DNA from: JADKAV01 sp963733395
GTDB taxonomy: Bacteria > Actinomycetota > Actinomycetes > S36-B12 > UBA10799
DNA: 64,000 nucleotides
Assembly: GCA_963733395.1 (NCBI GenBank)
Contig: CAVTCZ010000021.1
Location: forward strand, 186,001-250,000
Direction of reading: 5' to 3'
The notes under the pieces were generated by a model, which was not told the DNA's origin, ran no database searches, and saw only the letters and a list, made by a program, of their open reading frames with translations. Positions 19,573-29,976 of this stretch are shown piece after piece. The translations under genes were made by a program, and so were the position numbers. How positions within the stretch are numbered: position 1 is the stretch's first letter; the number at the start of each line of letters is the position of its first letter.

Positions 19573-20826
19573 ATGGCAGTCACCCTGCAGGTACGCATCG
19601 CGGCCGTTCTGGGGGCATTCGGACTCCTCGTGTTGACGGCTTGTACCAACAGCGATTCCCCGCAGTCGAGCAGCGCCAGCGCCTCCGCCGACCCGGCGCG
19701 GACGGCTGCCATCGAGGCGGTCGCCCGCGAGGCGATGGCCAAGCACAACCTGCGCGCGCTCATCGTGCAGGTGACCGAGGACGGGCAGACCGTCCACACC
19801 GGCGCGACCGGGACGTCGATGACCGGGGTGCCGGCGACCACGGACATGCACTTCCGAGCCGGATCCTTCGGCTTCACCTACATCGGGCAGACGTTCGCGA
19901 AGCTCGTCGACCAGCAGAAGGTGAGCCTGGACGACCCGCTGGCCACCTGGCTGCCGGACCTGCCCGACGCCGACAAGATCACGGTGAAGAACCTGCTGAA
20001 CATGACCTCCGGGTACGCCGACTACGTCTACCAACCGAGCCTGCTCAAGGCCTACTCCCGCGACCCGTTCCGGCAGTGGACGAACGAGGAACTCATCGAC
20101 ATCGGTGTCTCGGCGCCCATGTTGTTCGAACCGGGAACCAACTGGGCCTACTCGCACACGAACTACGTGATCCTCGGCGAGGTCCTCGAGAAGATCACCG
20201 GCAAGCCTGTGGCAGATGTGCTCAAGGAGTACGTCTTCGACCCGATGGCGCTCACCGGCACCAGCAGCAACGCCGACACCCCCGCTATCCCGGAACCGGT
20301 GCTGCACAGCTTCTCGTCGGAGCGCCGCGGCGACCTGAAGATCCCGCCCGCAATCCCGTTCTACGAGGAGGCCACGTTCTGGAACCCGTCGTGGACCACC
20401 GCGGAGGGAGCGGTCCTGACCTCGACGGTCGATGACCTCAGCCGGTCCATGGCGATCGTGGGCTCGGGCGAGCAGGTCTCACCGGAGATGTACCAGGCGC
20501 AGGTGGGACCGAACCTGGTCGGCTTCGGCGAGGCTGACCCGACCGGCAAGTGCCCGGCGTGTGCGAAGTTGACCGAGGCCGGGTCGTACGGGTTGGGGGT
20601 CGTCCTGCTCGGGCCGTGGATCACGCAGACGATGAACTTCGGCGGGACCGGTGCCACGTCCGGCTACCTGCCGTCGGACAAGCTCACGATCACGGTGGTG
20701 ACCACCTACGACGCCGCCGCGTTCGACTCCGAGGGCGCCTACGCCAATGCCAGCACGGCCATCTTCAAGGACCTCGTCGCCGAGCTCGCCCCGGACCAAG
20801 CCGTGCCCGCACCGGCGAGTTCCTAG
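19573..20826 (+). CDS. class C beta-lactamase-related lipoprotein lacking the SxxK lysine
   Basis: Serine hydrolase of the beta-lactamase/transpeptidase fold, 417 residues, with a lipobox (LLVLTAC) so it should be anchored on the outer face of the membrane. FRAGSFGFTYIG aligns with the usual FRIGSxTKxFTA, so the catalytic SxxK reads SFGF and the Lys is missing. The YSHTN block (YxN) and GGTGA in place of K/HTG are present. NMTSGYADYVYQ and LDDPLATWLPDLPDADKITV place it in an actinobacterial subgroup. Activity is uncertain; it may use another base or be a binding protein. It precedes a second serine hydrolase that does have SxxK. Confidence 0.82.
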   Translation: MAVTLQVRIAAVLGAFGLLVLTACTNSDSPQSSSASASADPARTAAIEAVAREAMAKHNLRALIVQVTEDGQTVHTGATGTSMTGVPATTDMHFRAGSFGFTYIGQTFAKLVDQQKVSLDDPLATWLPDLPDADKITVKNLLNMTSGYADYVYQPSLLKAYSRDPFRQWTNEELIDIGVSAPMLFEPGTNWAYSHTNYVILGEVLEKITGKPVADVLKEYVFDPMALTGTSSNADTPAIPEPVLHSFSSERRGDLKIPPAIPFYEEATFWNPSWTTAEGAVLTSTVDDLSRSMAIVGSGEQVSPEMYQAQVGPNLVGFGEADPTGKCPACAKLTEAGSYGLGVVLLGPWITQTMNFGGTGATSGYLPSDKLTITVVTTYDAAAFDSEGAYANASTAIFKDLVAELAPDQAVPAPASS

Positions 20827-20883
20827 CGCAGGTGCATCCTGTCGCACCCATCTGGGAGGATGACGCGACGGAAGGGGTAGGCG

Positions 20884-22317
20884 ATGAAGTGGGTCAAGCG
20901 GATACTGATCACTCTGGCTGTGCTCGTGGGCCTGCTGGTCATGGTCGTGGTCGGTGCGCTCTGGTACCTGGAGATACCTTCCTCAGCCGCTGGTGTGACG
21001 GCCAAGACCGTCTGCTCGACGGCGTTCGTCGCCGGACGGCCCGCGGATGTCGACACGTTGATGGAGCAGGATGTCCTGCCCGCCAGCCCATTCCTGTCCC
21101 TCACCTCGGCGCAGATCAACACCGAGGAGCACTACGTCACGGGCAAGTTCCTGGGCGTCTTCAGCAAGCGGGCGTCCCTGGTCAGCAAGCGCGGTTGCGT
21201 GCTCGACGCGGAGCCCGACCCCACCGCCGTGCCGTACACCGCACCAGCGGCCAACCCGGCGGCGTGGCCCGAGGGCGATGCCGCCGTTCCCGAAGCCCAA
21301 TGGCCGGCAGGCGTGAAGGCCGTCGAACTGAAGAAGGTGATCGACGACGCCTTCGCCGATTCCGGCGATCCGCTGGGTGCGAATGCCCGCGGCGTCGCGA
21401 TCGTCCAGGACGGCAAGCTCCTGCTCGTCCGCGATGGCAAGGACATCCAGCAGAACGTCGCCCTGCACGGTTGGTCGATGACCAAGACCGTGGCGGCGAT
21501 GCTGGCCTACAAGAAGTTCGACGACGTGGGCCTCGACATCCAGACCCCCGTGGTCGATGCGTTCCCCGATGGCAAGGCCCCCGACTGGGTCGCGTCATGG
21601 CGTGAGGACGAGCGTGCGCAGATCACGATCGCCGACCTCATGTACATGCGGTCCGGGCTCAAGATCGGTGAGGGGTACGGCCCGGGCGGCGACGTTGTCG
21701 ACATGCTCTACACCCAGCCGAACATGGCCTCCTGGGCCGCGGAGCATCCCGAGTGAGTTCCCGCCAGGCACCAACTGGGAGTACCTCAGCGCGGTGTCGA
21801 ACATCCTGGCGCAGGTGGTGCAGGCGCAGTTCGGCAGCAACGAGGAGTACTGGGACTACTCGAAGACCGCGCTGTTCGACCCCATCGGCGTGAAGACCGC
21901 GACGCTGGAGACCGACCTCGCCGGCACCTGGGTCGGCTCCTCCTACCTGTGGGCCAGCGTCGGCGGACTGGGCGCGGCTGGGCGAATTGATGCTCAACGA
22001 CGGCCAGTGGCAGGGCCAGCAGGTCCTGCCACGCCGGCTGGCTGAAACTTGCGGGCACGCAGGCACTGCCCGAGGGCGAGGGCGCCGGCTACGGGGCACA
22101 GACCTGGATCCCGGCCAACCCGGTCGGGGGCGAGTGCAAGGACACCCCGGGCCTGCCGGAGGACACCGTCTCGATGGAGGGCCACTGGGGGCAGATCGTC
22201 GCCATGGTGCCGTCGCGCAACGCGGTGATCGTGCGGCTCGGCTGGACCTTCAACGGCAGCGATGCCTTCGACGGCTGCCAGTTCGTCAGCGACGTCCTCG
22301 AGACCCTGCCGCAATGA
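20884..22317 (+). CDS. membrane-anchored serine hydrolase (beta-lactamase family), frameshifts
   Basis: Begins at ATG 20884 (GGGGTAG before it) with a membrane anchor. The beta-lactamase/esterase EstB-like fold has GWSMTKTV as SxxK, LMYMRSGLKIG, WEYLSAVSN as the YxN equivalent and a C-terminal HWGQIVAMVPSRNAVIVRLGW carrying the HxG triad. Reading breaks at a TGA near 21754 (after WAAEHPE) and near 21985 and 22030, so at least three indels are needed to reach the stop at 22317. It is conserved up to the natural end. Its stop overlaps the hotdog gene start (ATGA). Substrate unknown. Confidence 0.8.
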
Positions 22318-22763
22318 CCATGACCCCGGACCAAGCCACGCAGTTCGTCCACCAGGTGGTGCCGGCCATCGGGCGGTTGGGGGTCGTGGTGGAAGCCATC
22401 GGCCCCGGCAGCGTCGACCTGCGGGTGCCGATCGAGGGCAACGCCAACCACATGGGCACGATGTACGCCGGCGCCCTGTTCGCGGTGGTGGAACTGCCCG
22501 GGGGCCTGCTCCCGCTGGCCGTGCTGGACCCGACCAAGTACACCCCGATCGTGACCGGGGTGGACATCCGGTTCCTGGCCGCGGCGCGCAGCGATGTGCG
22601 ATTGTCCGCGCGGATGGAGCCCGACGAGTTGCGGCGCTTGGGCATGCAGGTCGACGAGACCGGCCGCGCCGACTTCACCCTGGAACTCGAGGGCACCGAC
22701 GTCGACGGACGCTTGGTGGTGACCAGCACGGCGTACTACCAGTTGCGGCCCAACCGTGGCTGA
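22314..22763 (+). CDS. hotdog-fold thioesterase-like protein
   Basis: 149 residues with the hotdog pattern: VPIEGNANHMGTMYAGALFAVVEL, the region where PaaI/YiiD-type thioesterases place their substrate helix, and VTGVDIRFLAAARSDVRLSA. It resembles the putative-thioesterase (YiiD C-terminal/DUF4442) group; the substrate is unknown. ATG 22314 overlaps the previous stop, and its own stop lies inside the first codons of the next gene, so the three genes probably share one mRNA. Confidence 0.75.
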   Translation: MTMTPDQATQFVHQVVPAIGRLGVVVEAIGPGSVDLRVPIEGNANHMGTMYAGALFAVVELPGGLLPLAVLDPTKYTPIVTGVDIRFLAAARSDVRLSARMEPDELRRLGMQVDETGRADFTLELEGTDVDGRLVVTSTAYYQLRPNRG

Positions 22764-23613
22764 GGTCCTCGACTGGCTGCTGGACGGCGATCTGGCGATC
22801 CGCTGGCAGGTGCAGCGGGACCTGACCGACGAGCCGTGGCAGGCGACCCGCGAGCTCGTGGCTCACCAGGGCTGGGGGGCGCAAGTGCTCAGCCATCGCA
22901 GCGCCGATGGCACCTGGCCGACCGGGTGGTACTCGCCGAAGTGGGTCTCGACCTTCTACTCGCTGCAGGTGTTGCAGCAACTGGGGGTGCCCGCCCCGGA
23001 ATCCGTGCACGCTCTGCTGGACGCCGGGCTCCGCAAGAACGGGATCTTCACCCCCTGGTCGGCCCGCCACGACGACCTGTGCGTCACCGGCATGATGCTC
23101 GGGATGGCGCAGGCCGCGGGGGTGGAGATGCCGGGTGCCATCGATCGGCTGCTGGACACACAGTTCCCGGACGGCGGCTGGAACTGCCAACGTGAGGACA
23201 CCCACTCGTCGCTGCACACGACGTTGAGCGTGCTGGAGGGGCTGGCGCCGTTCGAGGCGCGAGCGGACGTCGCGGCGGCGGCCGAGGCCGGCCGGGAGTT
23301 CCTCCTGCAGCACCGCCTCTACCGCAGCCACCGGACCGGGGAGGTGATCCGCCCGGCGTTCACACGGTTCTCCTTCCCCTGCTACTGGTACTACGACGTG
23401 CTGCGGGCGCTGGATTACTGGCGTGGGCATCCCTGGGACGACCGCCTCGCAGATGCGCTCGACCTGGTGCGTTCGAAGCAGCGCGACGGCCGCTGGAACC
23501 TGCAGAACAAGCACCCGGGCCGCACGTGGTTCGACATGGAGACCCCGGGCAAGCCGAGCCGGTGGAACACGCTGCGGGCCCTGCGGGTCTTGCGCTGGGC
23601 GATCGCCCTGTGA
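22756..23613 (+). CDS. squalene-cyclase/prenyltransferase-like alpha-toroid protein
   Basis: 285 residues of alpha/alpha-toroid repeats. QFPDGGWNCQREDTHSSLHTTLS is the QW-type repeat of terpene cyclases and prenyltransferase beta subunits, and similar blocks occur at SADGTWPTGWYSPKWVSTFYS and SKQRDGRWNLQNKHPGRTWFD. The cyclase DxDD acid motif is absent, so terpene cyclisation is unlikely. Widespread in actinobacteria without known function. GTG 22756 overlaps the hotdog gene by eight bases. Confidence 0.75.
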   Translation: MAEVLDWLLDGDLAIRWQVQRDLTDEPWQATRELVAHQGWGAQVLSHRSADGTWPTGWYSPKWVSTFYSLQVLQQLGVPAPESVHALLDAGLRKNGIFTPWSARHDDLCVTGMMLGMAQAAGVEMPGAIDRLLDTQFPDGGWNCQREDTHSSLHTTLSVLEGLAPFEARADVAAAAEAGREFLLQHRLYRSHRTGEVIRPAFTRFSFPCYWYYDVLRALDYWRGHPWDDRLADALDLVRSKQRDGRWNLQNKHPGRTWFDMETPGKPSRWNTLRALRVLRWAIAL

Positions 23614-23653
23614 TGACTTTGTGACCCTGCGACAACTCAGCTGCGGACCGCCC

Positions 23654-24163
23654 TCACCCCCGGAACCGGTAGCCGTCCTCCCGGTCGCGGATGCGCTTCA
23701 CGTAGGCCTCGGTCTCGCGGAACGGCGGGATCCCCTCGTAGCGCACCACGTTGCTCCAGCCCGCGTTGTAGGCCGCCAATGCCAGGTCGACAGGGTCGCC
23801 GTCGATGCCGGAAGTCTTCGCTTCGAAGACCAAGAAGCACATCAGCCGGGCCTGGGCATCGATCGCCTCCCGGGCGTTGAAGGCTGAGGCCACCCCGTCG
23901 CCGTCGAGGTCCTGCCCCCACAGCGCCCAGGTGTCTGGCACGAACTGCGCGATCCCCTCGGCGCCCGCCGGGGAGACGGCCTTGGGGTTGAAACCGGACT
24001 CCTGGTCCAGTTGCGCGGCAAGCAACCGCGGCGTCAGTTCCGGGCACTCCTTGGCGGCCTGCTTGATGGGTGCGCGGTACTCCTTGGGCACTACCCTCTG
24101 GAAGTCACCTCCGCATCCCGCCAGCAGCAACGCGGCGGCGATCATCACACCGACGCGTCGCAC
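23654..24163 (-). CDS. lipoprotein lytic murein transglycosylase (SLT)
   Basis: Lipoprotein of 169 residues (LLLAGC lipobox, Cys17) with a soluble-lytic-transglycosylase domain. DQESGFNP holds catalytic Glu55, SPAGAEGIAQFVPDTW and LALAAYNAGWSNV are the other SLT signatures. It cleaves the MurNAc-GlcNAc bond of peptidoglycan with anhydro product. A short single-domain form. Confidence 0.9.
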   Translation of the reverse strand: MRRVGVMIAAALLLAGCGGDFQRVVPKEYRAPIKQAAKECPELTPRLLAAQLDQESGFNPKAVSPAGAEGIAQFVPDTWALWGQDLDGDGVASAFNAREAIDAQARLMCFLVFEAKTSGIDGDPVDLALAAYNAGWSNVVRYEGIPPFRETEAYVKRIRDREDGYRFRG

Positions 24164-24208
24164 CCCTCAATCGTAGGTTCGGCCGACGCCAGCGCACGCA
24201 GGGCCGCG

Positions 24209-24220
24209 TACACTCGAGCG
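24209..24220 (+). promoter_or_regulatory. -10 box and leaderless start of the PstS-like gene
   Basis: TACACT (24209-24214) with a six-base spacer precedes ATG 24221; no ribosome-binding sequence is visible. Confidence 0.55.
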
Positions 24221-25126
24221 ATGTTGATCTCGCGTCGCGGTATGGCCGCAGTGGGCGTCGCGCTTGCCAGCACCTTCGCCCTCGCCGGTCCAGCCTCCGC
24301 GAAGACTGTCACCGACTTCTGGCAGATCTCGCTGCAGATGCCCCCGCAACTGTGGGATGACGCCGCGGCGCTGCCGAACATCACGGGCAACGGTCTCGAC
24401 ACCTTCACGATGGGCGCGACCAAGTACCGCATCCGGTGGACCAACGCCAGCATCCAGCAGTTGCCGAAGTACATGCTCCGCCAACAGGGCGGCAAGTACG
24501 GCACCACGACCGCGGGTCTCTACGACCGGCCGCTGACCAAGAAGCAACTGACGAAGTACAAACTCAAGCAGCGGTTGCTGTGGCTGGATGCCGACGTGCT
24601 GCTCGCCGACTCCGCCTCTCCGGTCTGCCAGGGGCTCAGCGACGGCCAGCTCGCCGGCGTGCTGGACGGGTCGATCACCGATTGGCGGTCGGTCTTCCCC
24701 GCGTGGCCGCAGGATCTGGCGTCCGCGGTGTCGCTGCGCACCCCGACGGACAACACCGGCAAGCCGCGCTGGATGTTCGGCCGGAAGTCCTTCGCGCCCG
24801 GCGCGCAGCGGACCACCGACGGCGGGACGCTCTCGGTCACGGGCGCCTCGGTGGCGGTGCAGAAACTCTCATACGCCGCGAAGTACCTAGCGAGCGCGGG
24901 CCTGTGCGCAGTGCCCGTGGACGGGGTGACGCCCAGCGAACAGACCACGCGCGATCGCAGTTACCGGCATTCCTACGGCGTCTACTACGTCGACCGGAAG
25001 AAGCCGACGAAGGGCATCGGCGCCAAACCCGCCCCGTTGCTCAAACGCTGGGAGTACTTCCTGTTCGAAGAGGTCGGGGACAAGTACCTGACCACTGCCG
25101 GGGGCCGCACCCGGTTCCTGCCGTAA
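24221..25126 (+). CDS. secreted PstS-like periplasmic-binding protein
   Basis: 301 residues with a signal peptide (GMAAVGVALASTFALAGPASA). CQGLSDGQLAGVLDGSITDWRSVFP matches the hinge segment of PstS-type phosphate/substrate-binding domains (LSRxQLxxIYxGxIxxW). No ABC permease or ATPase adjoins it, so it is an orphan or serves in signalling or scavenging. The ligand is not decidable. The C-terminal half with RDRSYRHSYGVYYVDRKK is unusual for PstS. Confidence 0.62.
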   Translation: MLISRRGMAAVGVALASTFALAGPASAKTVTDFWQISLQMPPQLWDDAAALPNITGNGLDTFTMGATKYRIRWTNASIQQLPKYMLRQQGGKYGTTTAGLYDRPLTKKQLTKYKLKQRLLWLDADVLLADSASPVCQGLSDGQLAGVLDGSITDWRSVFPAWPQDLASAVSLRTPTDNTGKPRWMFGRKSFAPGAQRTTDGGTLSVTGASVAVQKLSYAAKYLASAGLCAVPVDGVTPSEQTTRDRSYRHSYGVYYVDRKKPTKGIGAKPAPLLKRWEYFLFEEVGDKYLTTAGGRTRFLP

Positions 25127-25150
25127 GCGCCTGCGCAAGAACCGCGGCGT

Positions 25151-25998
25151 TCAGCGGCCACCGATGTCGTGCCGGTGGTAGGCGATGTCGGCGACCGTCA
25201 CGAGCAGCAGCGACAGGCCGACCAGCAGCCAGGTCATCGGCCAGTCCATCCCGTTGAGCAGTGGATTGTCGCCCATCGCCCATTGGAACGGCGAGACCTT
25301 CTGCCACGGCTCCAACCAGTCGGCCATCGGCGCCAGGGCATTGAGCAGGAAGGCGGCCAGCGCCAGGCCCACGCCCGCTCCGAGCGCCACAGTGCGCTTG
25401 CCCGTTGCGGCGCCGATCAGCAGGGTGACGGCACCGAAGAACAGCGCCAGAAGCACTGTCATGCCGATGCCTGCGGCCAGGTAGGCAGCACCCACGTCGA
25501 GGTCCGCGATCGGAGCTCCGACGGCGATCACGAGAAAGGTCGACGCCGCCACCAGCAGCACCGCAGCCACGGTTGCCAGCACCTTGGCGAGGACCACCCG
25601 GCCCCGGCTGATGGGCAGTGACAGCAGCAGATCCGCGGTGCCCCGGTCCTCCTCACCGGCGGTGGCTGCCGCAGCCCCGCTGGTCGCGACGGCGATCAGC
25701 ACCAACGGGATCATCATCGAGAACATCTCGGCGTTGAGGAAGCCCGCCCCGGTCGCGTAGGCGTCCAGCCCGAAGGCCTCCCGGAAAGCCTCCGGCCACT
25801 CGTTGACGAAGGCCTGCATGCTCTCCGACGACTTCGCCACGGACGGGTACACGGCCAACTGCACCACGCCCATCAACGCCAGTCCGAGCCCCCAGCCGAA
25901 GGTGGAGCGCCAACGGTCCCGCATCGTGCGCAGGGTCAGTGTGATCACTTGCGGAACGAACGAGGGGACCGCCCGTTCGGGGGCCACCACAAGGGCAG

Positions 25999-26002
<4 letters not shown>
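25151..26002 (-). CDS. ABC-2 type permease
   Basis: 283-residue membrane subunit of an ABC exporter with six predicted helices and the conserved cytoplasmic-loop segment EEDRGTADLLLSLPISRGRVVLAK (ABC-2 permease). ATG 26002 overlaps the ATPase stop (ATGA), so the two proteins form a pair. The exported substrate is unknown; drugs, lipids or peptides are possible. Confidence 0.87.
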
Positions 26003-26901
<899 letters not shown>

Positions 26902-27060
26902 ATCTCCAGGGTACGCCGGTGCGGGGGCCTTACACCCGGCCGGTTTTGTGGACTTGTTTGCGCGTGGCCTCGCCGTGGCGCGGACGTCTTCACAGCGTTC
27001 GGGTGCACCGGTGTGTCTGTGCATCTTCGTCACAACGTTCGGGGCCTCACCACGGCACCT

Positions 27061-27118
27061 GCGAAACTTCGCGCCGATTCCGGCCATGGATGGCCGCTTT
27101 CGGCCGCAAGTTTCGCGA
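27061..27118 (-). terminator. second copy of the apbE palindrome
   Basis: CGAAACTTCGCGCCGATTCC through GCAAGTTTCGCG matches the palindrome at 15329-15384 with few changes and lies behind the apbE remnant. Confidence 0.6.
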
Positions 27119-27129
27119 AATGGCACGAT

Positions 27130-27241
27130 TCAGGCCGCCGCCCGCCCCAGATCCCAGATCATCCCGCCGGAGACAACCCACGCGGACTTGACCCACGCGT
27201 CCAGGCCGACCAAACCGGCGGGCCCGGACACCACCATCGGC
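27130..27241 (-). pseudogene. apbE: 3' end remnant of an apbE gene
   Basis: Bases 27061-27241 align with 15329-15508: palindrome, stop codon, then about 110 bases of the apbE 3' end (SAWVVSGGMIWDLGRAAA in this copy). The 5' part of the gene is missing; the upstream side runs directly into the 3' end of the carotenoid oxygenase gene. This copy keeps the reading frame that the complete apbE appears to have lost near its end. Bases 26914-27060 hold nothing I can support. Confidence 0.72.
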
Positions 27242-27261
27242 GCACAACACCGCAGAACGAC

Positions 27262-28667
27262 TCAGGCCGGCAGCCAGGCCCCGTGCAAGCCCAACGGCAC
27301 CCGGGATCCGATGTCTATCTGCGCCACCGGGCCTGCCGCGATGTCGGCCGCGCGCAGGATCAACAAGTAGCTGGCGAAACGAGGTGCGGTCGATGGCGAA
27401 CGTGACGTAGTAGCCGCCCTCGTCGCCGGGCACGAAGCAGGGCTCGCCCACCGACAGGTCCCCGGCGTCGTACACCGACGTGGCGCCGGTGTCCGGGTCG
27501 AGGGTCATCACGGCGTCGAAGTGACCCATGGGTACCTCGCGCTTGCCGGTCGTCGTGCCCACCGCCACCTGGGTGTGCCGGCGGCCGATCTGCCGGTCGT
27601 CGATGCGCGGGAACTCCATGCTGCGGTCGACGACGACATCCTGCGCGACGTCGGTGGTGCCGGGTCGCAGGCGGAAGCGGGCGTAGACCCCGGGGTTGTC
27701 CCCGGTGACGTCGGCCAGCCCGATTCCCAGGTGGTCCCACCTGACCCCGTCGAACACCACGTCGGCGCCGTCGTCGAACCCGTTGCCGAAGTGCCAGGTC
27801 CAGAAGGGATCGGTCTGGTACCACTGCACCGGCCGGTCCCCGCTGCGGTCGATGACCGCGATCCGGGTTCCGAGGTCGGCCTGCCACTGCAGGGGTGAAC
27901 CCTCACCGCGCAGCAGTCGTTCGAGTTCGAAGACCGCGGGGCTGATCACCAGCACGATCTTGGTCGCGGTGATCACGAAGTCGTGGACCATGTGCGCGCG
28001 GTCCACGCCCGCCACCGGGTTGGGGCCGCTGGTCACGACACCGTCCGGCCCGACCACCGCCCACTGCAGGAACGGCTCCCACAGCGCGTACTGGAAGACC
28101 ACCATCTCGCCGGTAGCCGGGTCGACTTTGGGATGTGCGCAGAAACCCATCGGGAAGGCGCCGCCGAGGGTTTCCGGCCCGAGGGTCCGCAGGTCCTCGG
28201 TGATGCGGTAGCTGCGGGACTGCTCGGCCAGAGCGATGAGCTGCCCGTTGTGCCGGACGACGTTGATGCTCGGCAGGTCCTTGGGGCGGTACGCCAGGTC
28301 GGGCCCGACCACCTCCGGGTCGGGCATGTAGCCGCTCATCAGGCTCGCCCAGATCGCATGTCCCGCTTTCTCCTCCAACTCCATGGCTGGCGTGCGCACG
28401 TACCGGTTGCGGTAGCTGGCCTGACCGTCGGCGAGGTACACCGCGTGCACCATGGCATCTCCCTCGAACGGGTAGATGTAGTCCCCCAGCGGGGTGAAGC
28501 GGGGGTTGGCGCCGTTGCGCAGGTATGCCCCCCGCAACTCCGCGGGGATCTCGCCCGTGCACCACGGGCAGATCGTCCCGGTCGCTCTCGGTGTCGATGG
28601 GTTCGAAGCACCCGGACAGGAAGTGGAAGTCTGCCGTGTTGATGGCGGGTGGCGGGGTGGTGGTCAC
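27262..28667 (-). CDS. carotenoid oxygenase (RPE65/CCD family), frameshifts near both ends
   Basis: Non-heme iron dioxygenase cleaving carotenoids or related polyenes. IPAELRGAYLRNGANPRF is the family's N-terminal signature; GFCAHPKVDP, HDFVIT, PFWTWHFGNGFDD and other His-containing loops supply the four-His iron site. GTG 28667 is preceded by TATCGT and six bases. A frame change is needed near 28550, and another near 27370 to read ILRAADIAAGPVAQIDIG and the end GLHGAWLPA at 27262. About 466 codons, normal. Substrate unknown; apocarotenoid or lignostilbene is possible. Confidence 0.87.
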
Positions 28668-28745
28668 GAGTGCACGATAGGCCCCCGGACAGGCCGACGG
28701 GGCGGCCGGCCGTAATGGCCAACCGCCCCGCGCGGGTTGTGGGTG

Positions 28746-29431
28746 CTAGTTCGTGAGATCCGGCAGCAGCACGTCGCTGATGCCGTGGACCACGGTGTTG
28801 TCGGTCTGAGACGGCGTCGATCTTGCTCTTGACGACCTGGTCGTTGAAGATCTTGCCGTCCTTGTCACCGAGCACGATCACCGGGAACCGGGCGCTGCGG
28901 GAGAGCACGGTGACGCGCAGCTTCTCGCCGTTGGCCATCGTCAGGCGCTGGGTGAACGGACCGGAGAGGACCTGCGAGCCGGTGACCTTGGCCTTGGGGA
29001 GGACGTGGTAGGAGAGGACCTCGGTGATGGTGCGCATCGCCCAGCTTGGCGATGGCGTTGAAGACCCGCTTCTCGTCGACCTTGGCGCCGTAGCGGTAGT
29101 TCGGGCCGAGCAGACCCTTCTCGTTGGCCAGCACCTCGAAGGCGCGGTCGTTGGGGGCGAAGAGGGTGAACTGTCGTAGGCCGGCGAGACGTCGGGCTTG
29201 TCGAGGTCTCGGTCACGTCAGGGCCGCCTTGGTCGACGATGTCGAAGTCGTAGGGGTTGTCTTCGGTCAGGCCGTCCCCGTCGGGTCGTTGTACGTCTTG
29301 GTCAGTTGCTCGAGGAACTTGCCCGGTCTCGTCGTCGAGAGTGCAGTTGCGGGTGCGGCCATCCCGATGGCCACGCCCGCCGCGGCGGCGGTGGCGGCAA
29401 AGGTGGTGGCGATGCGTCGTCCTAGTCCCAT
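28746..29431 (-). CDS. secreted fasciclin-domain protein, heavily frameshifted
   Basis: ATG 29431 (GGAAGGGA before it) starts a signal peptide (MGLGRRIATTFAATAAAAGVA). A fasciclin (FAS1) domain follows: FAPNDRAFEVLANE and SYHVLPKAKVTGSQVLSG are diagnostic, ending with NTVVHGISDVLLPDLTN at the stop 28746. At least four frame changes (near 29280, 29160, 29040 and 28810) are required, the densest run in the window. FAS1 domains mediate adhesion. Either real decay or poor local consensus. Confidence 0.8.
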
Positions 29432-29533
29432 GGTGAAGTCCCTTCCATGTCGACGCCGACCGGGTGTCGCGTCGTTCACAAGGGATATCGCCGCGGGCAG
29501 TGCGCTTTGGATGCAACGAATATGAAACTAATT

Positions 29534-29818
29534 TCAGGCAGGACGGTTCTGACGTTGTCGTCGCTGTCGCTGGGAGTACCGCACGGCCAACTTGCTGGCC
29601 TTGGGTGTCACCGTCTGTTCGAACCGGCTGACCCGCTTGCGCACTGCGCGCTCAGTGCCGACCTCGACGAGCCGGGCGTGACCGTGACCGACGAGCTGCC
29701 CGTAGTAGCGACCGGCGGCACCCGGCGCCTTCAGCGCCAGATCGACGGCACCGAGCACGGCGAACACCGGGTCCGGCAGGTCGGCTCGGGAAATGCGGCG
29801 CTTGAGGTCCTCCAACAC
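29534..29818 (-). CDS. small basic protein of unknown function
   Basis: About 94 residues from GTG 29818 or a neighbouring start. The N-terminal half (DLPDPVFAVLGAVDLALKAPG) looks helical and the C-terminus is very basic (SRFEQTVTPKASKLAVRYSQ, then an Arg/Gln run). It recalls the layout of small heparin-binding or DNA-associated actinobacterial proteins, but I cannot assign a family. GGAGGGG lies directly at the candidate start. Confidence 0.4.
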   Translation of the reverse strand: MLEDLKRRISRADLPDPVFAVLGAVDLALKAPGAAGRYYGQLVGHGHARLVEVGTERAVRKRVSRFEQTVTPKASKLAVRYSQRQRRQRQNRPA

Positions 29819-29895
29819 CCCTCCATGGTGGGCCACAGAGGGCGTCGGGCCGGTGATGCTCGGGGTCGCGTGTCTGGATCTGCAAACCGATTCCG

Positions 29896-29935
29896 GCGAC
29901 ACGCCGCACAAGTGCCCGAAATGGCGGCGTGTCGC
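29896..29935 (-). terminator. 12-bp hairpin after the MFS gene
   Basis: GCGACACGCCGC (29896-29907) pairs perfectly with GCGGCGTGTCGC (29924-29935) over a 16-base loop, about 40 bases past the MFS stop on the minus strand. Between them and the stop lies AAGACAATCCAGAC (29956-29969), shared with the hairpin at 3079-3170. Confidence 0.6.
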
Positions 29936-29976
29936 GCGGTCACGACTTGATCAACAAGACAATCCAGACATCGCGT

